Origin: Nitratireductor arenosus
Lineage (GTDB): Bacteria; Pseudomonadota; Alphaproteobacteria; Rhizobiales; Rhizobiaceae
NCBI RefSeq assembly: GCF_009742725.1
Contig: NZ_WPHG01000002.1
Coordinates: forward strand, 1 to 64,000
Length of the DNA: 64,000 bases
Direction: 5' to 3'
A model generated the notes under the pieces. That model had not been told where the DNA came from, did not search any database, and saw nothing but the letters and a program-made list of their open reading frames with translations. This document shows, piece by piece, positions 56,935 to 64,000 of this stretch (its first letter is position 1; each line of letters opens with the position of its first letter). A program made the position numbers and the translations under genes.

Positions 56935-57726
56935 TCACGCGTTAGCGCGCCCGGGGCGCCCCGTCGCGCCTTCCGCCGTGTCGGCGCGCCCTGCGACGTG
57001 ATCGCGGCGCCGGCGCGGTGGCGCGTCGCGAACCGGGGTTTGGCCATCGTCGAACACCAGCGGCTGGCCGGCACAGCGCACCGGCGGCGGCGGGGTCTGC
57101 GCGCCACGGCATTCGGCCTGCCAGAGCACCTGGTTGACCTCGTCGCGGAGCTGGTAGATGCGCTCGTCCTCGATCGGCTCGCAGGGCGGCACCAGCGGAA
57201 ACAGAAACCCGTCGTTCCAGCGGTCTTCCGGCCGGCGGCCGGCGCAGCGGCGCTTGCGCCGGCACACGCGCAGGCGGCAGCGCCGGTGGTTGCCGAGCCT
57301 GGTGCACACCCACTGCATCAGGCCGAGGATGATGCCCATGTTCCTGTAGCAATCGGCGCGCTCGCGCTCGCCCAGTTCCCATTGCGCGTCGGTGCCGAAG
57401 CCGCGCGGGATTTCCGGCACCTTGAACACCGGCCAGGGCCGCGGGAATGGCGGGATTTTGCGGGAATCGGGCGCGTGTTTTCGCTCGCGGGCCGTTCCGC
57501 CGCTGCGCCGGGCCCTCTGCGGGCGCGCCCGGAAAACCGGGCGGCCGGCTGTCGCCGGCTCGGCCGTTGTGTGCTTGTCTTCGCTCGCGGGCCGTTCCGT
57601 CGCTGCGCGCCGGGCCCTCTGCGGGCGCGCCCGGAAAACCGGGCGGCCGGCGGTCGCCGGCTCGGCCCTTGGCCGGAATGTCGCGCCTTGCCTGCCGTTT
57701 GCTGCTGTCCATTGCCCATGCTCCAT
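56935..57726 (-). CDS. Arg/Cys-rich conserved hypothetical protein with tandem repeat
   Basis: A 263-residue strongly basic protein. The C-terminal half is the conserved part: a helix RERADCYRNMGIILGLMQWVCTRLGN, then CRLRVCRRKRRCAGRRPEDRWNDGF, and PCEPIEDERIYQLRDEVNQVLW. The regularly spaced cysteines suggest a metal-binding or RNA-binding module. The N-terminal region contains two copies of a 34-residue segment (ATAGRPVFRARPQRARR) encoded by a tandem DNA repeat at 57481-57667. The reading frame is uncertain before it, because the right-hand repeat unit has 2 bp more than the left. ATG at 57726 is a tentative start. No function is known. Confidence 0.65.
   Translation of the reverse strand: MEHGQWTAANGRQGATFRPRAEPATAGRPVFRARPQRARRAATERPASEDKHTTAEPATAGRPVFRARPQRARRSGGTARERKHAPDSRKIPPFPRPWPVFKVPEIPRGFGTDAQWELGERERADCYRNMGIILGLMQWVCTRLGNHRRCRLRVCRRKRRCAGRRPEDRWNDGFLFPLVPPCEPIEDERIYQLRDEVNQVLWQAECRGAQTPPPPVRCAGQPLVFDDGQTPVRDAPPRRRRDHVAGRADTAEGATGRPGRANA
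57481..57667. repeat. Two-copy direct tandem repeat within the Arg-rich gene
   Basis: Unit 1 (57481-57565) and unit 2 (57581-57667) are nearly identical over about 85 bp, separated by a short linker. Unit 2 carries a 2-bp insertion (CTGCGCGCC for CTGCGCC), so the spacing is 100 bp on the left and 102 bp on the right. The duplicate is recent because third positions agree. Confidence 0.85.
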
Positions 57727-58384
57727 CGCTGCCACGCCCGCCGAAGCGTCTGGCCATTGCGGTCGGGAGACGGCGGCCTTCGGCTCGCTCGCCTTTGTTA
57801 TGTCGTGCGATCCGAAGACCGCCGCCCGGCGTTTTTTCGTCCGCGTCCGTTCCGCTTCCGCCGCCCCTTGAAAGACGGACCGAGTGCACCGTCCGGCACG
57901 CGCGGGTCGTCATGCCCGCAGGGGAACCCTTGGACGCGGCCGCCCCGGCGCCGGCTTACGAGGCCGAAACGGAGGCGCCGGTTCCCCTCCGCGCAATCAC
58001 CGTCATGATCGGCGTTCCCGCGAGAAGAACTGGGCAAAGGGTAAGCGAGGCGGCGAGGGGCGGGGATGAAAAAATGCGCGGGGAATGGGGAAGGGTGTGT
58101 TGGGACAGGGGGTTGGCGGGCGGCGGCGGCGGTTGGCGCGGGCGATTTGTCCGCGCGGTCCGGCTTATCCGCCGTCATTTCGGTCTGGGATGTTCGTGGC
58201 CTTGCGCCGGGTTTTGTCCCGGAACGTCTGTGATCTGCGCCAGTTTCGCGGCATGGAGCCCGGACAGGCCGCGCTATCGCCTGGCTTTTGGGATGGTGGC
58301 TGAAGTAGCTAAATTAGTTCAACAAAAAAAGACTTGTGCCTGACTGCTTACGGAATCAATAATTCGAGGTGAGGGAGAAGAAGC
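57727..58384. other. Boundary region between GC-rich backbone and low-GC island
   Basis: No gene can be supported in this 658-bp stretch. From 57727 to about 58298 composition is very GC-rich with long open shadow frames but no recognisable product. At about 58300 it changes abruptly to AT-rich sequence (TAAATTAGTTCAACAAAAAAA at 58310-58330). A weak promoter pattern, TTGTGC (58334-58339) and CAATAA (58357-58362) with a 17-bp spacer, follows. This looks like the left junction of a transferred segment. Confidence 0.5.
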
Positions 58385-58698
58385 GTGGCCAGATTTGCAA
58401 GGAAAAATGATGATCGGGTCTCCGTCGATCAGAAAATATGAGCGTATTGGTATTGCGCAACAGTTATCGTGCGGTCGTCAATGTCGAGTGGCGTGAACTG
58501 CGGCGTTCATTTCGCAATATAAAGGTTTGCAACGTGAACCTGAAGGAATTTTTCGAAGGCGAGGTGATCAAGGGGATTCAATCGAAGGTCACAAGGCAAA
58601 GGAGGCGGCGTCGCGGATCAACAGGTTCGTGACGAAGATTCAGCGCGCGGGGCGGAAGGATTCGGTATTTTGTAATTGGTCCCAAGGAACTAACCGAT
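58385..58698 (+). pseudogene. Frame-broken remnant of an unknown gene
   Basis: Three short frames follow each other. GTG 58385 (with AGGGAGAAG upstream) reads MARFARKNDDRVSVDQKI to a stop. An overlapping ATGA leads to a 64-residue frame (58438-58632) starting MSVLVLRNSYRAVVN and NLKEFFEGEVIKGIQ, then running into low-complexity arginine. From about 58586 the neighbouring frame reads EGHKAKEAASRINRFVTK and KDSVFCNWS to stop at 58698. This fits one ancestral protein of about 100 residues broken by two frameshifts. It could instead be a genuine small overlapping pair. No family was recognised. It lies 20 bp before the DUF5343 gene. Confidence 0.4.
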
Positions 58699-58717
58699 GA
58701 TCTAACGGAGGCAAAGA

Positions 58718-59446
58718 ATGGGTAAGGATAAGAAGAGCGTAGCGCAGATTTCGCAGAGCGAAGTAGCAAACGCCACAACAATATCTGCCGAAGAAATGTC
58801 GAAATCGCCACCGAGGCGTGATATCAAGGGTGGTATTCCATACACGGCTTCGCCTGGCGTATTGAAAAAAGCTCTGGAGCTCATGGTACAAGCCGAGCGT
58901 CCCGATAAATTCAGCGCCAACTACATGGAGACAGTTCTAAAGCTCACAGGTGGAGCCGCGCGGGCCGTGCCTCCGTTTCTGAAGAAGATGCAATTTATCG
59001 GCTCCGATGGAGCGCCAACAAATCTGTACTCCAAGTTCAAAACCGACGGCGGACGCTCTCAGGCGGCGTATGAAGGCCTTAAGAATGCGTTTTCTGAATT
59101 GTTTAGGCGAAATGAATATATTTATAAAGCTGAAGAGGGCGTTGTTAAGGATGTGATAGTTGAGATAACAGGTTTAAAGAAGAATGATAAAATTGTTCGA
59201 TTAATGTATTCGTCATTTGATGCTGTGCGTAGCTTTATTTCAAGCTTTATATCCACATCCATGCCCGCGGATGAGAAAGTGGATGAGGTCACAAGTGCTA
59301 AAATCTCGCTTGCCGATTCGGAGGTGCCGTCTGGGCTCGAGAGTTTGGGCTTATCATATCAGATAAATATCATCCTTCCGGAGACAGAGAATATTTCTGT
59401 ATTTAACGCTATTTTTCGAAGCCTTCGTGAAAATCTGCTGAGATGA
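58718..59446 (+). CDS. DUF5343 domain protein
   Basis: A 242-residue cytoplasmic protein, no signal peptide. Residues about 38-175 match DUF5343: GGIPYTASPGVLKKALELM, PDKFSANYMETVLKLTGG and PFLKKMQFIGSDGAPTNLYS (each here shorter than the full box), which looks like a winged-helix-type unit. A linker (180-205) leads to a C-terminal strand-helix motif LSYQINIILPETENISVF followed by NAIFRSLRENLL. ATG 58718 has GGAG 8 bp upstream. Its stop overlaps the next start (ATGA, 59443-59446), so translation is coupled. Base composition is far lower in GC than the flanking genes, which suggests transfer. Similar proteins are often near defence genes. It probably senses or regulates the HEPN partner. Confidence 0.8.
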   Translation: MGKDKKSVAQISQSEVANATTISAEEMSKSPPRRDIKGGIPYTASPGVLKKALELMVQAERPDKFSANYMETVLKLTGGAARAVPPFLKKMQFIGSDGAPTNLYSKFKTDGGRSQAAYEGLKNAFSELFRRNEYIYKAEEGVVKDVIVEITGLKKNDKIVRLMYSSFDAVRSFISSFISTSMPADEKVDEVTSAKISLADSEVPSGLESLGLSYQINIILPETENISVFNAIFRSLRENLLR

Positions 59447-60036
59447 TGAAAATGTCTGATGTAGAACTATTCGTTCTCAAGAACGCGGTCATAACGAGGA
59501 ACCTCAGGTCGCTTTTTACACGTCAGAACATGGGTAGTACACGCGGAACTTTGGAGGCCCAGGCGGACTCACTCGTCTCGGACTATCTTAAGCAGGTTGA
59601 TTTTGAGATAGTTGCGGCTGCGGAACGGATGAGTGAGTTCTATAAACTGTTTTATGCGTTAGAGAACGATATTCGGGACCTGATTGAATCTGCTCTGTTA
59701 GAAAGCAAGGGTGAGGATTGGTGGGAAACTGCAATTCCTCAATTTGTACGCGACAATGCTAAAAAAAATTACGATAAGGAGGCCGGAGAAGGATTGCCTC
59801 CGAGATCAGATAGGCTGATTCATTATACAACTTTTGGCGAGTTGAGCGAAATAATAAAGGAGAACTGGGAGTTATTTTCTGGAATGTTTTCGAACGCCTC
59901 AAGGAATAGAGTTTTGCGTGTGTTGAACCGCCTTAATTTGGTTAGAGGACCCATAGCGCACTGCAATTTTCTTCCAGAGGAAGAGGCGATCCGCTTGAAG
60001 CTAGCTATTCGAGATTGGTATAAATTGATGGAATAG
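59443..60036 (+). CDS. Swt1-type HEPN domain protein (putative RNase)
   Basis: A 197-residue all-helical protein. It matches the Swt1-family HEPN domain: a helical pair in the first 90 residues, then NRLNLVRGPIAHCNFLPEEE, where R168 and H173 give the Rx4H motif that forms the RNase centre when HEPN domains dimerise. The basic HEPN fold here stands alone, with no other domain. ATG 59443 overlaps the previous stop by 4 bp; an ATG at 59446 is an alternative. Low GC like its partner. HEPN proteins commonly cleave tRNA or mRNA in toxin-antitoxin and abortive-infection systems, so a toxin role is probable but unproven. Confidence 0.78.
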   Translation: MMKMSDVELFVLKNAVITRNLRSLFTRQNMGSTRGTLEAQADSLVSDYLKQVDFEIVAAAERMSEFYKLFYALENDIRDLIESALLESKGEDWWETAIPQFVRDNAKKNYDKEAGEGLPPRSDRLIHYTTFGELSEIIKENWELFSGMFSNASRNRVLRVLNRLNLVRGPIAHCNFLPEEEAIRLKLAIRDWYKLME

Positions 60037-60243
60037 TAGGCGACGCAGGAGGTGTCGAATTTTCGCTCACTTCAGCAGCTCGCCTTCGGAGAACAACAGC
60101 TAACATCCAGACACCTAGCGCGATGCAGAGTGTGACGGTTATTTCGGGAGCCGGGGCTTCAGGACGATTTGGTTCTGGAACGACAAGATAGCTGAAACCT
60201 TGAGGTGGTGTGCCGGGCGATCTCGATGGGGCGCCGACCTGTC

Positions 60244-60415
60244 TTAAAAACTATAAGACGGCATGTCGAACGCGGCGACGATGCGGTCATGGTCCGGCAA
60301 CAGGTTCGCCACCGGTTCGCCGAGTTCGGTGCGGGGGACGGCGGCAAGAAACTGCGTCGCCATGACATGGGCGGCGCCGTCTATGGCCAGGACCGGGTTG
60401 AGACGCGCGGGCGGG
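60244..60415 (-). pseudogene. ccdB toxin remnant (C-terminal half only)
   Basis: On the minus strand this frame encodes ARLNPVLAIDGAAHVMATQF and LAAVPRTELGEPVANLL, the characteristic C-terminal half of CcdB gyrase poison. The ending IVAAFDMPSYSF differs from the usual CcdB ending. The N-terminal half (about 45 residues), expected between here and ccdA's stop, is absent and its place is taken by the dispersed repeat at 60423-60600. An open frame to 60537 fuses the CcdB tail to translated repeat sequence, which is unlikely to be functional. The terminal residues lie in AT-rich sequence, so the 3' end may also have been replaced at the island boundary. Confidence 0.75.
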
Positions 60416-60422
60416 GATCGGC

Positions 60423-60600
60423 GCGCCCCTCTGTCCTGCCGTCGGCCGGGTCCCCACAAGGGGGGAGACCGGCCAAACGGTCCCCATCCCCTCTCTTGCG
60501 TTTTCCAGGCACTTGCTCGGGGACAAGCCCCTCGCAAACGCGGGAAAACGCTTTCTCTCCCGCAAGGGGAGAGATAGGGCGCCGAGTGCGGCCTTCGCCG
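60423..60600. repeat. Long dispersed repeat, copy 1 (inside ccdB)
   Basis: This stretch shares most of its sequence with 60939-61215, in the same orientation. Shared blocks include CTGTCCTGCCGTCGGCCGGG, CTCTCTTGCGTTTTCCAGGC and GGGAAAACGC, followed by a CTCTCCCGCAAGGGGAGAG hairpin. It contains an inverted pair GCGTTTTCC/GGAAAACGC about 35 bp apart. This copy is shorter because it lacks an internal segment of about 95 bp present in the other. It replaces the front of ccdB. Confidence 0.85.
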
Positions 60601-60603
60601 TTG

Positions 60604-60837
60604 TCAGAATTGCCGGTAGCGGTCGAGCGGCAGGCCGTGGGCCTCGACCCAGGCATTGGCGCTTTCGAGCGCGGGGGCGTTTTCGGCGCGCCAGCGCCGG
60701 GCGCGCTCTTGCGCGATCGCACGGCCGATTCCCGCCTCGGCGGCACGGGAAAGGTTGATGTCGAGCGCGCGCGCCTCTGCAACAAGGGCCGCGTCCAGGG
60801 AGAGATTGGCCGATTTGCGGGGGGTGTTCATGCGCAT
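60604..60837 (-). CDS. ccdA: CcdA-type antitoxin
   Basis: A 77-residue type II antitoxin. The N-terminal ribbon-helix-helix, needed for DNA binding, is NTPRKSANLSLDAALVAEARALDIN, and the C-terminal RRWRAENAPALESANAWVEAHGLPLDRYRQF tail matches the CcdB-binding arm, with the usual ending. Two start codons lie 6 bp apart (60837 and 60831). The downstream ccdB is truncated, so ccdA now stands alone. An inverted repeat over its start codon may be its own operator. It lies between two copies of a long repeat. Confidence 0.9.
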   Translation of the reverse strand: MRMNTPRKSANLSLDAALVAEARALDINLSRAAEAGIGRAIAQERARRWRAENAPALESANAWVEAHGLPLDRYRQF

Positions 60838-60848
60838 AATCTATGCGC
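60832..60848. promoter_or_regulatory. Inverted repeat over the ccdA start (probable autoregulatory operator)
   Basis: GCGCATA (60832-60838) and TATGCGC (60842-60848) are perfect inverted repeats 3 bp apart. The first copy spans the ccdA start codon. CcdA-type RHH proteins bind short palindromes near their own promoter, so autoregulation is plausible. Confidence 0.5.
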
Positions 60849-60938
60849 GTGGGGGCCGGAGGGCAAGGCGGGGCTCGGGAGGTGGGCTCTGGCGGCGCTG
60901 GCCATGTCGCTGGCGGGCGCGGCGGCGACGCCCCTTCG

Positions 60939-61215
60939 CACCCCCTCTGTCCTGCCGTCGGCCGGGTCCTCGCTGCTTCGCAGCGTGCCTGCGCTCGCCG
61001 GCCTTCCATCGTGGCGCCGGCACGATGGCTTTGCTCCGCCAACCGGCTGCTCGTCCCCTGCAAGGGGAGAGTTCGGCCAAACCGTTCCCATCCCTCTCTT
61101 GCGTTTTCCAGGCACGTGCTCGGGGATAAGCCCCTCGCACATGCGGGAAAACGCTTTCTCTCCCGCAAGGGGAGAGATAGGGCGCCGGGCGCGGCCTTCG
61201 GCGGTTGGTTATCCT
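60939..61215. repeat. Long dispersed repeat, copy 2 (between ccdA and carB)
   Basis: This is the longer of two direct copies, sharing the left (60939-60968), the middle and the right blocks with 60423-60600, but with about 95 extra bp in the interior (about 60970-61065). The right end carries the same CTCTCCCGCAAGGGGAGAG hairpin. It occupies the whole spacer between ccdA and carB and may act as the carB transcript's terminator region. Related palindromes occur at 24777-24798. Confidence 0.85.
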
Positions 61216-61233
61216 GCCCGCAAGGGGAGAGGC

Positions 61234-64000
<2,767 letters not shown>

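Noticed and set aside
57727-58298. Several open frames on both strands between the Arg-rich gene and the island
   Set aside because: All have low-complexity Arg/Pro/Gly content, no ribosome site and no conserved motif.

Overview
The window is high-GC chromosomal DNA, about two-thirds G+C by eye, from an alphaproteobacterium. It is most likely a member of the Hyphomicrobiales (Rhizobiales), near the Phyllobacteriaceae/Rhizobiaceae. The clues are a sqdBDC sulfolipid operon, the lrp-trxB-LysR gene order known from rhizobia, a BA14K-family protein, two DUF1344 proteins, a UvrB with long terminal extensions, an alphaproteobacterial-type sRNA with an anti-Shine-Dalgarno loop, and short dispersed repeats of the RIME kind. 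Species cannot be fixed from the sequence alone. No rRNA, tRNA or CRISPR array was seen.

Layout. 1-2.5 kb: the end of an IS element with a transposase start, abutting a RIME-like repeat, then small envelope and cold-shock genes. 2.7-6.3 kb: uvrB and a GNAT acetyltransferase. 6.5-9.5 kb: an aminotransferase/GntR divergent pair lying between an intact sixA and a detached copy of a sixA 3' end, which looks like an insertion scar. 10-16 kb: an endonuclease/exonuclease/phosphatase-fold protein, two tandem LuxR solos and a Tat-exported FAD oxidoreductase. 17-20 kb: sqdB-sqdD-sqdC. 20-25 kb: a folate cyclo-ligase, two membrane proteins, and three overlapping paralogous lipoproteins that share a 171-bp block. 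24.9-28.1 kb: a minus-strand catabolic trio (beta-hydroxyacid dehydrogenase, enolase-superfamily dehydratase, zinc alcohol dehydrogenase).

28-47 kb is mostly housekeeping and envelope genes: two extensin-like proteins, an EamA transporter, a TPR protein, a PQQ-type sugar dehydrogenase, greA, lrp/trxB/LysR, a structured sRNA at about 38.1 kb, msrP, an EF-G paralogue, several alpha/beta hydrolases, an AraC regulator and aspartate aminotransferase. 47-57 kb holds two tandem EAL proteins, a GST, a second cold-shock protein, a divergent TetR/MFS efflux pair with a clear palindromic operator, a second DUF1344 protein, two exported alpha/beta hydrolases flanking an O6-alkylguanine-DNA alkyltransferase, and an Arg/Cys-rich conserved protein.

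The most unusual part is about 58.3-61.2 kb. Base composition drops sharply there. A translationally coupled pair encodes a DUF5343 protein and a Swt1-type HEPN protein with an intact Rx4H RNase motif, which is a plausible uncharacterised defence or toxin module. It is preceded by a frame-broken remnant. It is followed by a CcdA antitoxin whose CcdB partner has lost its N-terminal half to a long dispersed repeat; a second copy of that repeat sits on the other side of ccdA. The window ends inside carB, so this accessory patch sits just downstream of a core pyrimidine/arginine gene.
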